Shown here: positions 43,647 to 51,926 of the stretch, in pieces
Position numbering within the stretch: the first letter of the stretch is position 1
Layout: each line of letters begins with the position of its first letter
Assembly: GCF_030687395.1 (NCBI RefSeq)
Contig: NZ_CP117430.1
Span: forward strand, 1,798,001 to 1,862,000
DNA length: 64,000 bases
Source: Pseudomonas wuhanensis
GTDB taxonomy: Bacteria > Pseudomonadota > Gammaproteobacteria > Pseudomonadales > Pseudomonadaceae
Reading direction: 5' to 3'
The notes under the pieces: model-generated
What the model was told of the DNA's origin: nothing
Database searches by the model: none
What the model saw: the letters and a program-made list of their open reading frames with translations, nothing else
Position numbers and translations under genes: made by a program

Positions 43647-46106
43647 ATGAAGCAAAAAAGGACTCGCGCAACCCCTCGGCTGTTGGGCATCGTCTGGCCT
43701 TTTATCGCCGTCGTGTTATTTCAGGCTCTGTTGGGAGGCGTCAGTCTTTACGTTCTTGCAGCGGTTCGCGGCTACGTAGGCGGTGAGAGCCTGTGGTCCA
43801 AGGGCCAGAAAGACGCCATCTATTACCTCAATCTCTACGCCGACAGTCGTGACGAAACGATTTTTCTCAAATACCAGAACGCGATTGCGGTGCCTCAGGG
43901 TGGCCATGAATTGCGCCTGGCGCTGGATCATCAGCCGCCCAATATCGAGGCGGCGCGAACCGCGATCCTCAAGGGCGGCAACCACCCGGACGACGTCTCC
44001 AGCGTGATTTGGCTGTACCTCAATTTCCGGCACTTCAGCTACCTTGAAAAAGCCATCGAACTCTGGGCGGTCGGTGACGGGTATCTGGGGCAACTCGATG
44101 ACGTCGCCCGGGAGATGCATCAGCGCTTTACTGAAAGCCAGGCCACCGATGCCGACGTAAAACGCTGGAAAGACCAGATTTTTGCCATCAATGATGGCGT
44201 GACGCCAGCCGCCAAAGCATTCAGTGATGCCTTGGGCGAAGGCTCGCGGGTAATTCTGCGGCTGCTGTTGGTGACGAACCTTGCCACTGCGCTGGGTTTG
44301 ATTGTGTTGGCGCTGCTGCGCACTCAAAAACTGCTCAAGCAGCGCCATGCCTTCGCCGATGCCTTGCAGTTGGAGAAAGACCGGGCACAGATCACTCTGC
44401 AATCGATTGGCGATGGGGTGATCACCACGGACGTCGAGGGGGCGATCGCCTATATGAATCCGGCCGCCGAGGCCTTGACTCACTGGAAGGCCGAACAGGC
44501 GGCGGGGTTGCCATTGGCAGCACTGTTCAATCTGTTGGACGAGAACGCCCAGACCGATGGTTTTACTTTGATCGAGCACATTTTGAGCGGTCAGCTCGGC
44601 GGTGGCAGCGAGCATTCCAAACTGATCCAGCGTCTGGATGGCAGCACGGTTTCGGTCACTCTGGTCGGCGCGCCGATCCGCAACGTGGGCAAGGTCAGTG
44701 GCACCGTGCTGGTGCTGCACGACATGACTCAGGAGCGGCAGTACATCGCCAATCTGTCCTGGCAGGCGACCCATGACGCCCTGACCGGGTTGGCCAACCG
44801 CCGCGAATTCGAATATCGCCTCGAACAGGCCCTGCATTACCTGACGCGCCAGGCGGGGCGTCACGCCTTGATGTTCCTCGACCTGGATCAATTCAAACTG
44901 GTTAACGACACCTGCGGTCATGCGGCGGGCGACGAGCTGTTGCGGCATATCTGTGCGTTGTTGCAATCAGGTTTGCGCGAAGGCGACACCCTGGCCCGGT
45001 TGGGTGGCGACGAGTTCGGCATTCTGTTGGAAAACTGCGCGCCGGAAGCGGCCGAGAAAATCGCCGAAAGCCTGCGCCAGACGGTGCAGAACCTGCATTT
45101 TGTCTGGAAAGGCCGGCCGTTTGTGACCACCGTGAGCATCGGGCTGGTGCATGTAGCCCAGAGTCCGGCCACCCTCGAAGCTTCGCTGCGTGCCGCTGAC
45201 ATGGCTTGTTATATGGCCAAGGAAAAGGGCCGCAACCGGGTTCAGGTCTATCACGCCGACGACACGGAGCTGTCCTTGCGCTTTGGCGAGATGGCGTGGG
45301 TGCAGCGCCTGCACGTGGCGTTGGAAGAAGACCGCTTCTGCCTGTACGCCCAGGAAATCGCGCCCCTTGGTCCTGACGAGCAGGGTGGCGGGCATATTGA
45401 AATCCTGCTGCGCCTGCATGACGAAGCGGGGCGCATGATTCTGCCGGACAGTTTCATTCCCGCCGCCGAGCGTTACGGTTTGATGACGTCGATTGACCGT
45501 TGGGTGGTGGAAAACGTTTTCAAGGTGATTGCCCAGTGCATCGTTGAAGAGCGCGAAGGGCCGTTGGCCATGTGTGCGATAAATCTGTCAGGTATTACTA
45601 TCGGAGATGAGGCGTTTCTGGACTTCCTTCGTGAACAGTTTGTTGCATATTCAATTCCACCTGAAATGATTTGTTTTGAAATTACAGAAACCAGTGCGAT
45701 TGCAAACCTGGGCAGTGCAATTAGATTTATCAATGAACTCAAAGGTTTAGGTTGTCGTTTTTCGCTAGATGACTTTTGCGCCGGTATGTCTTCATTCGCT
45801 TACTTGAAACATTTACCTGTAGACTTCCTGAAGATCGACGGGAGTTTCGTAAAGGATATGCTGGACGACCCGATTAACCGCGCCATGGTCGAAGTGATCA
45901 ATCACATCGGTCATGTCATGGGTAAGCGCACGATTGCCGAGTTCGTTGAAACACCTCAGATCGAGCAGGCATTGCTGGAGATCGGGGTGGATTACGCTCA
46001 AGGGTATGTGATTGAACGCCCGCATCTGTTTACCTGGGATAGTTTGCAAAGTCGTCCTGCCCGGCCCCGACCTTTGTTGTTCAAGGCGCCCGGCACGTTC
46101 CGTTGA
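43647..46106 (+). CDS. Membrane GGDEF/EAL c-di-GMP protein with PAS domain
   Basis: 819 residues from the ATG at 43647. TM1 is at about 12-34, a periplasmic sensor reaches to about 200, TM2 at about 202-224, a PAS domain at about 245-360 (SIGDGVITTDVEGAIAYMNP), GGDEF at 453-457 with an I-site R444-x-x-D447, and an EAL domain at about 555-805. The EAL motif reads EIL in GHIEILLRL; downstream sites NLSG, FEITETSAI, DDFCAGMSSF, KIDGSFV, EFVET and AQGYVIERP are largely kept, so phosphodiesterase activity is possible. A patch around 45585-45830 (residues 647-728) is far more AT-rich than the rest. undA follows 43 bases later. Confidence 0.9.
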   Translation: MKQKRTRATPRLLGIVWPFIAVVLFQALLGGVSLYVLAAVRGYVGGESLWSKGQKDAIYYLNLYADSRDETIFLKYQNAIAVPQGGHELRLALDHQPPNIEAARTAILKGGNHPDDVSSVIWLYLNFRHFSYLEKAIELWAVGDGYLGQLDDVAREMHQRFTESQATDADVKRWKDQIFAINDGVTPAAKAFSDALGEGSRVILRLLLVTNLATALGLIVLALLRTQKLLKQRHAFADALQLEKDRAQITLQSIGDGVITTDVEGAIAYMNPAAEALTHWKAEQAAGLPLAALFNLLDENAQTDGFTLIEHILSGQLGGGSEHSKLIQRLDGSTVSVTLVGAPIRNVGKVSGTVLVLHDMTQERQYIANLSWQATHDALTGLANRREFEYRLEQALHYLTRQAGRHALMFLDLDQFKLVNDTCGHAAGDELLRHICALLQSGLREGDTLARLGGDEFGILLENCAPEAAEKIAESLRQTVQNLHFVWKGRPFVTTVSIGLVHVAQSPATLEASLRAADMACYMAKEKGRNRVQVYHADDTELSLRFGEMAWVQRLHVALEEDRFCLYAQEIAPLGPDEQGGGHIEILLRLHDEAGRMILPDSFIPAAERYGLMTSIDRWVVENVFKVIAQCIVEEREGPLAMCAINLSGITIGDEAFLDFLREQFVAYSIPPEMICFEITETSAIANLGSAIRFINELKGLGCRFSLDDFCAGMSSFAYLKHLPVDFLKIDGSFVKDMLDDPINRAMVEVINHIGHVMGKRTIAEFVETPQIEQALLEIGVDYAQGYVIERPHLFTWDSLQSRPARPRPLLFKAPGTFR

Positions 46107-46149
46107 AACTCTTGCTGATCTGAAAATCACAATCAAAAGGAGCGCGACA

Positions 46150-46944
46150 GTGATCGAGACATTCAACAGAATCGGACCACTCATGGAAGCTGCAAGTTAC
46201 CCCGCCTGGGCTCAGCAACTGATCCAGGATTGCAACGAGAGCAAGCGCCGGGTTGTCGGACACGAACTGTATCAACGCATGCGAGATAACAAACTCAGCG
46301 CTAAAACCATGCGCCAGTACCTTATTGGTGGCTGGCCGGTGGTCGAACAGTTCGCTTTATACATGGCACAGAACCTGACAAAGACCCGTTTTGCACGCCA
46401 CCCTGGCGAAGACATGGCGCGTCGCTGGCTGATGCGTAACATTCGCGTCGAATTGAACCATGCCGATTACTGGGTGCATTGGAGTCGTGCTCACGGTATC
46501 AGCCTGGAAGATCTGCAAGCCCAACAGGTGGCCCCTGAGCTTCACGCCTTGAGCCACTGGTGCTGGCACACCAGTTCGTCGGATTCGCTGATCGTGGCCA
46601 TCGCCGCCACCAACTACGCCATCGAAGGGGCGACGGGGGAGTGGTCGGCCCTGGTTTGCTCCAATGGTGTCTATGCGGCAGCGTTCCCCGAGGAAGATCG
46701 CAAGCGGGCCATGAAGTGGTTGAAGATGCATGCCCAGTATGACGATGCCCATCCATGGGAAGCGCTGGAGATCATCTGCACCCTGGCGGGCATGAACCCG
46801 AGCAAAGCGCTGCAAGTGGAATTGCGCCAGGCTGTCTGCAAAAGTTACGACTACATGTACCTGTTCCTGGAACGTTGCATGCAGTTGGAACTGGCAGTGA
46901 AAACTCCGGTTGCCCGTGAGCGGATGGCGTTGGCCGAAAGCTGA
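46150..46944 (+). CDS. undA: UndA, fatty-acid decarboxylase making 1-undecene
   Basis: 264 residues from a GTG start eight bases after AAGGAG. UndA is a TenA-like non-heme iron enzyme that turns lauric acid into the volatile alkene 1-undecene using oxygen. With this start the iron ligands fall exactly on the numbers known for P. fluorescens UndA: E101 and H104 (in VELNHADYW) and H194 (in LKMHAQYDD); E159 (in NYAIEGA) is also kept. The flanking DNKLSAKTMRQYLIGGWPVV and CSNGVYAAAFPEEDRKRAM are typical of the family. The first half of a palindrome follows 26 bases after the stop and is interrupted there by an IS110 element. Confidence 0.92.
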   Translation: MIETFNRIGPLMEAASYPAWAQQLIQDCNESKRRVVGHELYQRMRDNKLSAKTMRQYLIGGWPVVEQFALYMAQNLTKTRFARHPGEDMARRWLMRNIRVELNHADYWVHWSRAHGISLEDLQAQQVAPELHALSHWCWHTSSSDSLIVAIAATNYAIEGATGEWSALVCSNGVYAAAFPEEDRKRAMKWLKMHAQYDDAHPWEALEIICTLAGMNPSKALQVELRQAVCKSYDYMYLFLERCMQLELAVKTPVARERMALAES

Positions 46945-47076
46945 TCCCCTGAAAGCAACACAAACCAAATGTGGGAGCAACTGTCTTGATGTCTTTTATT
47001 TTGAAGTTTGATCAAAGGGCAGCCGAACTTCCACAGTCTCAAACCATGTGATTTCCCAAATGAGCAAGCAGTCTGT

Positions 47077-48006
47077 TTAGGCTGCCTGCTCTCTCCACTC
47101 AGTTTGGTCACGGATCATCGCGTTCAGCCTTATCAACAACACCCGCATGCAGGCGATCAGCGCCACTTTCGCGCATTTACCTCTCAGGCGAAGCGCGTCA
47201 TATCGGGCTTTGAACTCGGGTTGTCGCAAAATCACAGCCCAACTGGCCATGTACATCGCACGTCGCACGGCAAATCGGCCACCGCTTATATGACGAGGCC
47301 CTTCGTGGTTGCCGCTGTCGTCGTTGTAAGGGGCGATCCCTGCCAGTGCTGCGATCTCGTGCCGTCCAACCTCTCCCAGCTCAGGCAGGTAGGCCATGAT
47401 GCTGGCTGCGGTCACGAGCCCTAGTCCCTTAACCGAGCGCAAGCGGGCAATTTTTTCACTGTCCAGGTCTTTGGCGCTTTGGCAGATCAGCTGTTCTATC
47501 GACTTTATTGCCTGATCTAAATAGTCGATATGGCTTTGCAACAAGGGTTTTATCGAGTCGACAGAAGCCGTTTTGATACGCCGCCTGTCGTCACTTTGCT
47601 GCTGAACAAAGTTTTCGCGTTGCTGTACCAGCGCACGCAAATTGTCCTGTTCGGCGCTGGTGATACGGCTATCGGCGTCCTTTATAATCGTTGCAAATTC
47701 GGCGAGAAGCCGCGCATCTATCGCGTCTGTTTTAGCGCGATAACCCATTGCCTTGGCAAAATCTTTCGCCCGACGAGGATTGATTCGTAAGACGTCAAAG
47801 CCGCCCCTTTGAAGCACCTTCATGGGCCCCCGCTCGTAGCCACCGGTGGCTTCCAGTAACACGCGGGTGACTTCGAAGCCTTTTAACCAATCAATCAGCA
47901 CCGGGAAACCACTGGCGCTGTTCGGAAAACTCGCACCAATGCCTTGCGAATTAATCCAGACTTCCAGACTGTCTTTGGAAACATCAATGCCTGCGCAGGA
48001 AAACAT
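47077..48006 (-). CDS. IS110-family transposase (bridge-RNA-guided recombinase)
   Basis: 309 residues, full length and uninterrupted. The N-terminal RuvC-like DEDD domain shows D8 in AGIDVSKDSL, E52 in LLEATGGYE, and D94/D97 in AKTDAIDARLLAEF. The C-terminal transposase_20-type domain has SVKGLGLVTAASIMAYLPEL, LAGIAPYNDDSGNHEG and HISGGRFAVRRAMYM, with S241 as probable nucleophile. Such enzymes recombine donor and target DNA guided by the element's bridge RNA. All catalytic residues are present, so the element may be active. Confidence 0.95.
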   Translation of the reverse strand: MFSCAGIDVSKDSLEVWINSQGIGASFPNSASGFPVLIDWLKGFEVTRVLLEATGGYERGPMKVLQRGGFDVLRINPRRAKDFAKAMGYRAKTDAIDARLLAEFATIIKDADSRITSAEQDNLRALVQQRENFVQQQSDDRRRIKTASVDSIKPLLQSHIDYLDQAIKSIEQLICQSAKDLDSEKIARLRSVKGLGLVTAASIMAYLPELGEVGRHEIAALAGIAPYNDDSGNHEGPRHISGGRFAVRRAMYMASWAVILRQPEFKARYDALRLRGKCAKVALIACMRVLLIRLNAMIRDQTEWREQAA

Positions 48007-48029
48007 GGCTAAACCCTCTTACACTCATA

Positions 48030-48200
48030 AATGAGAGCGCTCTGGTTGGGCTCCACGCTTGTAATGTTCGAGGTCGGCTCGTTCAACTGTTCGGGCTCAA
48101 TAACCAGAGTGGAGAGGTGAATGGCAGCATGGGCTCCCACACGTGCTGCTAGCACTCCGGGCGTTCAGCTTGCCACTCACCGCTCTCATCTTCAGTCTAA
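48030..48200 (-). ncRNA. Putative bridge RNA of the IS110 element
   Basis: Ends are approximate. Read 5' to 3' on the minus strand: an outer stem UGGCA (48175-48171 with 48126-48122) encloses a target loop holding GCCCG (48162-48158), a hairpin GUGCU-AGC-AGCAC (48155-48143) and UGUGGGAGC (48141-48133). Then a stem AACCAGAG/CTCTGGTT (48102-48109 and 48040-48047 on the plus strand) encloses a donor loop holding ACAGTTG (48090-48084), a hairpin CGAG-CCGAC-CTCG (48081-48069) and ACAAGC (48062-48057). The four guide segments match left target, right target, left donor and right donor in the order known for IS621, each including part of the core. Confidence 0.72.
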
Positions 48201-48220
48201 GTCCTGCGCAAGACACAAGC

Positions 48221-48250
48221 GGGCTTGTGTGGCACAAGCCCGCTCCCACA
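48221..48250. repeat. Right part of the REP-like palindrome split by the IS
   Basis: gggcttgtgtggcacaagcc followed by cgctcccaca. The missing outer left arm, TGTGGGAGC, is at 46970-46978 on the other side of the insertion sequence. It would have been a stable hairpin after undA before the insertion. Confidence 0.85.
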
Positions 48251-48275
48251 TGGATTATGCAGCGTTGCTGAAATA

Positions 48276-49202
48276 TCAGCCCGCCATCGCCAGGCGGTTA
48301 CGCCCCTCGCGCTTGGCCACATACAGCGCACTGTCGGCCCGTCGCAACAAACTTTCGGCAGACTCGCCGGGCAGCAGCGTCGAGCAACCGATGCTGACCG
48401 TCAGATCGATCATCTTGCCCTCGGCCTCATAGTCCTGAGCCTGCGCCGCAAACCGCAGTCGTTCACCGACCATGGCTGCAGCTTCCCGACTGGTGTTGGA
48501 AAGCAGAATCATGAATTCTTCGCCACCAAACCGGAACACCATGTCGACGTTGCGCAACTGGTTTTTGATCGAGGCTGCGACGGCCTTCAGTACTTCATCG
48601 CCGGCACTGTGCCCATAGGTGTCGTTGATGTGTTTGAAGTGATCGATGTCCAGCATCAGCAGCGACAGGGGCTGCGAGTGTCGCCGCGACATCTCGATTT
48701 CCCGTTCCAGCGTCTGATCCATGGCGATGCGGTTGCCGGTATCGGTCAACGGATCACGCAATGCACTTTGGGTCGCTGCTCGGTAGAGCAGGGCGTTTCG
48801 CATGGGGAAGAGCAGGGTCGATAGCAATGACTCCAGGTTGCCCTGTTCCTGTTCGCTGAAACGCTGATTGCGACGGAACACCAGCTCACCCAATTGCTCG
48901 CCTTCATGGCTAAGGCTGTAGCTGATTGAATGATGACCCCGTGCGCCGAATTGCAGGCGCAAGTCGCTGGGCTGATGTTCATAATTCAAGGCATCCAGCG
49001 GCACAAGGCGCTGAATTTCACGGAAGAAAAGTCCGAGAATGCGTTGCGGCTCAAGACTGGTTTGCAGTTGCAGGCCCAGCGCTTGGCGCAACTGCGCAAG
49101 ACTGACGGGCCGCTCCAGGAGGGGAGGCTGCTGACCAAAGCCCAGGCGTTGCAATTTGGCACTGTCGAAGTCAATTGCGTTGGTCTGGGAAGGTGATTTC
49201 AT
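48276..49202 (-). CDS. GGDEF diguanylate cyclase, soluble
   Basis: 308 residues without transmembrane spans. A GAF-like N-terminal region (about 30-140, with ILGLFFREIQRLVPLDALNY) precedes a GGDEF domain: RDPLTDTGNRIAMDQ, the metal residue in MLDIDHFKHINDTYGH, the active site GGEEF at 226-230, and an inhibitory site R217-x-x-D220 five residues before it. All features needed to make c-di-GMP with product inhibition are present. The signal for the N-terminal domain is unknown. The element next to it ends 26 bases past the stop of this gene. Confidence 0.93.
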   Translation of the reverse strand: MKSPSQTNAIDFDSAKLQRLGFGQQPPLLERPVSLAQLRQALGLQLQTSLEPQRILGLFFREIQRLVPLDALNYEHQPSDLRLQFGARGHHSISYSLSHEGEQLGELVFRRNQRFSEQEQGNLESLLSTLLFPMRNALLYRAATQSALRDPLTDTGNRIAMDQTLEREIEMSRRHSQPLSLLMLDIDHFKHINDTYGHSAGDEVLKAVAASIKNQLRNVDMVFRFGGEEFMILLSNTSREAAAMVGERLRFAAQAQDYEAEGKMIDLTVSIGCSTLLPGESAESLLRRADSALYVAKREGRNRLAMAG

Positions 49203-49575
49203 ATGGCGTGAGCCCCTAAGCAGTAAGGCTGTCTTACAGGCTGGGTGAGAGCGGCTTTGGGCTGCGCGTCATACTGGTCCATCAGTCCCGTAGGACATGT
49301 GGCACGAGTTTAATCCGCTTTGCCGAAGATTAGTAACCTCTCGGCCGAAGCTCCGCTTCTTCTGCTTTCACACGGCGTGTCTGAACAAAATTAGAGCGAA
49401 AGTCGTGCCATTCGGTTCAGTCGAATAAAAAGCTTTAAAAATCAAAATACTGGAAGGTTGTACGCGAGAAATTGCGCAGGGTTATGACATTTATTTGACT
49501 TGAAGCAGGGTGGTTACCACAGGGTTTGAGTGCCGCGGCGGGAAGCCGTCGCGGCAGAAAAGCGACGCACGGGCA
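49203..49575. other. Intergenic region, nothing recognised
   Basis: 373 bases upstream of the diguanylate cyclase gene and downstream of the YciK-like gene. It becomes AT-rich at 49390-49460. I see no credible open frame, no tRNA and no REP. A short GC-rich inverted stretch lies in 49500-49570 but no T run follows it. Confidence 0.5.
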
Positions 49576-50316
49576 TTACTGAGCGTTGAATGCCTGGCCA
49601 TTGATACCGGTACTGTCCGGACCCATCAGGTAAAGGTAGACCGGCATGATCTCCTCGGGTGTCGGGTTGTTCAGCGGGTTTTCACCGGGGTAGGCCTGAG
49701 CGCGCATGCTGGTGCGGGTAGCGCCGGGGTTGATGCTGTTGGAACGCACCGGTGCCACTGTATCTACTTCGTCGGCCAGGGTTTGCATCAAGCCTTCGGT
49801 AGCAAATTTGGAAACGCCGTAAGCGCCCCAGTACGCACGACCCTTGCGGCCGACGCTGCTGGAAGTGAACACCACTGAGGCGTCCTGAGACAGCTTGAGC
49901 AGTGGCAGCAGGGTGCTGGTGAGCATGAACATGGCGTTGACGTTGACGTGCATGACGCGCATGAAGTTCTCGCCGGACAACTGCTCGATCGGTGTCCGGG
50001 GACCGATGATCGACGCGTTGTGCAGCAAGCCATCGAGGTGGCCGAACTCGGTTTCGATCATTGCCGCCAGTTCATCGTACTGATGGGGCAGGGCGGTTTC
50101 CAGATTGAACGGGATCACAACCGGTTGTGGATGCCCGGCTGCTTCGATCTCGTCGTAGACCTGAGTCAGGTTGGCTTCGGTCTTGCCCAGCAACAGCACG
50201 GTGGCGCCGTGGGCGGCGTAGGTTTTTGCAGCAGCAGCGCCGATGCCACGGCCAGCGCCGGTGACCAGGATGACCCGATCCTTGAGCAATTCAGGGCGGG
50301 CGGAATAATCAAACAT
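49576..50316 (-). CDS. YciK-like short-chain dehydrogenase
   Basis: 246 residues from MFDYSARPELL; the longer start at 50328 lacks support. Marks of SDR enzymes: VTGAGRGIGAAAAKTYAAHG, a changed NNAG (LHNASIIGP), Ser in FTSSSVGRKG, Tyr/Lys in YGVSKFA, and NPGATRTSMR. The conserved C-terminus with YLYLMGPDSTGINGQAF is the YciK family. Substrate unknown. It lies downstream of mupP, with a REP pair between them, matching gene order in other pseudomonads. Confidence 0.9.
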   Translation of the reverse strand: MFDYSARPELLKDRVILVTGAGRGIGAAAAKTYAAHGATVLLLGKTEANLTQVYDEIEAAGHPQPVVIPFNLETALPHQYDELAAMIETEFGHLDGLLHNASIIGPRTPIEQLSGENFMRVMHVNVNAMFMLTSTLLPLLKLSQDASVVFTSSSVGRKGRAYWGAYGVSKFATEGLMQTLADEVDTVAPVRSNSINPGATRTSMRAQAYPGENPLNNPTPEEIMPVYLYLMGPDSTGINGQAFNAQ

Positions 50317-50358
50317 AAAAAACCTCACAAAAACAGAAGACAGATCGCGGCGCGGCCA

Positions 50359-50449
50359 ATCGCGGGCAAGCCCGCTCCCACAGGATCCCGTTGTTGGGCA
50401 AAGAATGTGTGAACACTCTCAGTCCTTGTGGGAGCGGGCTTGCCCGCGA
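50359..50449. repeat. REP pair (inverted)
   Basis: Copies 50359-50383 and 50426-50449 face each other across about 42 bases, both near consensus. They lie between mupP and the YciK-like gene. Confidence 0.94.
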
Positions 50450-50494
50450 AGGCGTCATCATTCACGCCACATCCCCGGAGCTTGAAACCGGTTC

Positions 50495-51166
50495 TCAGCA
50501 GCCACAAAGGGCGCTATCAAGCACCTGACGCAACTCCAGCGGATGATCGACCACCACATCCGCGCCCCAATGCCGCGGGTTATCGTCCGGATGAATATAG
50601 CCATAGGTCACGGCAGCCGTTTTGGTGCCGGCATCGCGGCCGGATTCGATATCGCGCAGGTCATCGCCGACAAACAGCACACTGGCCGGGTCCAGGTCGA
50701 GCATCTTGCACGCCAGGATCAACGGCTCCGGATCCGGTTTGCTGTTCTTCACATGATCCGGGCAGATCAGCAGCGCCGAACGCTCGGCCAGCCCCAGTTG
50801 TTGCATGATCGGCTCGGCGAAACGCAGCGGTTTGTTGGTGACGACGCCCCAGATCAGGTTGGCCTTCTCGATGTCGGCCAGCAATTCGCCCATGCCGTCG
50901 AAGAGCTTGCTGTGAACCGCGCAACCTTTGACGTAGCGCTCCAGAAACTCCAGGCGCAGCTCCTCGAAACCCGGCGATTCCGGGTCCATCGAGAAAGTCA
51001 CCGCGACCATCGCTTTGGCGCCGCCGGAGATCTCGTCACGGATGTGTTTGTCATTCATCGGCGGCAAACCACGATCCGCGCGCATCGCCTGGCAGATGGC
51101 GATGAAATCCGGCGCGGTGTCGAGCAGGGTGCCGTCCATGTCGAAAAGGACTGCTCTGATACGCAT
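50495..51166 (-). CDS. mupP: N-acetylmuramic acid 6-phosphate phosphatase
   Basis: 223 residues of the HAD superfamily: motif [14 protein letters not shown], motif II in [11 protein letters not shown], motif III K in NSKPDPEP, motif [17 protein letters not shown]. Sequence alone would fit phosphoglycolate phosphatase (Gph). The position directly after ubiG and before the YciK gene is that of mupP in P. putida and P. aeruginosa, where the enzyme dephosphorylates MurNAc-6-phosphate in the UDP-MurNAc recycling route that bypasses de novo synthesis and gives fosfomycin tolerance. Four bases separate it from ubiG. Confidence 0.88.
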   Translation of the reverse strand: MRIRAVLFDMDGTLLDTAPDFIAICQAMRADRGLPPMNDKHIRDEISGGAKAMVAVTFSMDPESPGFEELRLEFLERYVKGCAVHSKLFDGMGELLADIEKANLIWGVVTNKPLRFAEPIMQQLGLAERSALLICPDHVKNSKPDPEPLILACKMLDLDPASVLFVGDDLRDIESGRDAGTKTAAVTYGYIHPDDNPRHWGADVVVDHPLELRQVLDSALCGC

Positions 51167-51170
51167 CGGC

Positions 51171-51869
51171 TTACTCCTCGCGCAGGGTCTGGATCATGTA
51201 GTTGACGTCGACATCCGCCGCCAGTTTGTAGTGCTTGGTCAGTGGATTGTAGGTCAGGCCGATGATGTCCTTGACGGTCAGGCCAGCCATGCGGCTCCAG
51301 GCGCCAAGCTCCGAGGGGCGGATGAATTTCTTGAAGTCGTGGGTGCCGCGCGGCAGCAACTTCATGATGTATTCGGCGCCGACGATGGCGAACAGATAGG
51401 CCTTCGGGTTGCGGTTGATGGTGGAGAAGAACACCTGGCCGCCCGGTTTGACCATTTTGAAACAGGCGCGGATCACCGACGACGGATCCGGCACGTGTTC
51501 AAGCATTTCCAGGCAAGTAACTACGTCGAACTGCTCGGGCATTTCTTCAGCCAGGGCTTCGGCGGTGATCTGCCGGTACTCGACGCTCACACCGGATTCC
51601 AGCTGATGCAGTTGAGCGACGGCCAGCGGCGCTTCGCCCATGTCGATACCCGTCACGGTCGCGCCGCGTTGAGCCATGGCTTCGCTGAGGATGCCGCCGC
51701 CGCAACCGACGTCGAGGACTTTCTTGCCGGCCAGATGGACGCGCTCGTCGATCCAGTTGACCCGCAGCGGGTTGATGTCGTGCAGCGGTTTGAACTCGCT
51801 TTCGCGGTCCCACCAGCGATGGGCCAGGGCTTCGAATTTGGCGATTTCGGCGTAGTCGACGTTGCTCAT
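51171..51869 (-). CDS. ubiG: Ubiquinone biosynthesis O-methyltransferase
   Basis: 232 residues. The N-terminus [18 protein letters not shown], the SAM loop [19 protein letters not shown], the acidic residue in [10 protein letters not shown] and the later [20 protein letters not shown] are typical of UbiG. It carries out both O-methylations in ubiquinone synthesis. The first gene of the ubiG-mupP unit. Confidence 0.97.
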   Translation of the reverse strand: MSNVDYAEIAKFEALAHRWWDRESEFKPLHDINPLRVNWIDERVHLAGKKVLDVGCGGGILSEAMAQRGATVTGIDMGEAPLAVAQLHQLESGVSVEYRQITAEALAEEMPEQFDVVTCLEMLEHVPDPSSVIRACFKMVKPGGQVFFSTINRNPKAYLFAIVGAEYIMKLLPRGTHDFKKFIRPSELGAWSRMAGLTVKDIIGLTYNPLTKHYKLAADVDVNYMIQTLREE

Positions 51870-51926
51870 GGTGTCAGTCCTCTAAAACTTGAAAAATCCT
51901 GTTGCCCCGGTTTTGGTCCAGGGTGC

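Larger units (their letters stand above)
46979..48220 (-). mobile_element. IS110-family insertion sequence within a REP-type palindrome
   Basis: 1242 bases, transposase read on the minus strand. The left side of the host reads aaatgtgggagc (to 46978) and the right side continues gggcttgtgtggcacaagcc cgctcccacat (from 48221). Joined, they make a perfect 18-base palindrome TGTGGGAGCGGGCTTGTG-TGG-inverse, so the ends are well placed. AGC occurs at both junctions (46976-46978 and 48218-48220) and is the shared core; the element may equally be counted as 46976-48217. There are no long inverted ends and no ordinary target duplication, as expected for IS110. The 214 bases between the right-hand end and the ATG form the non-coding region that should encode the bridge RNA. 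Confidence 0.88.

Noticed and set aside
46979..48220. Terminal inverted repeats or a target duplication for the insertion sequence
   Set aside because: None was found beyond the shared AGC, which agrees with the IS110 family and not with DDE-type elements.
49290..49340. A sigma-54 promoter-like TGGCAC near 49299
   Set aside because: The TTGC element is not at the needed distance; spacing is wrong on both strands.
50495..51166. Phosphoglycolate phosphatase (gph) as the name of the HAD gene
   Set aside because: Sequence fits both, but the position between ubiG and the YciK gene is that of mupP in Pseudomonas.
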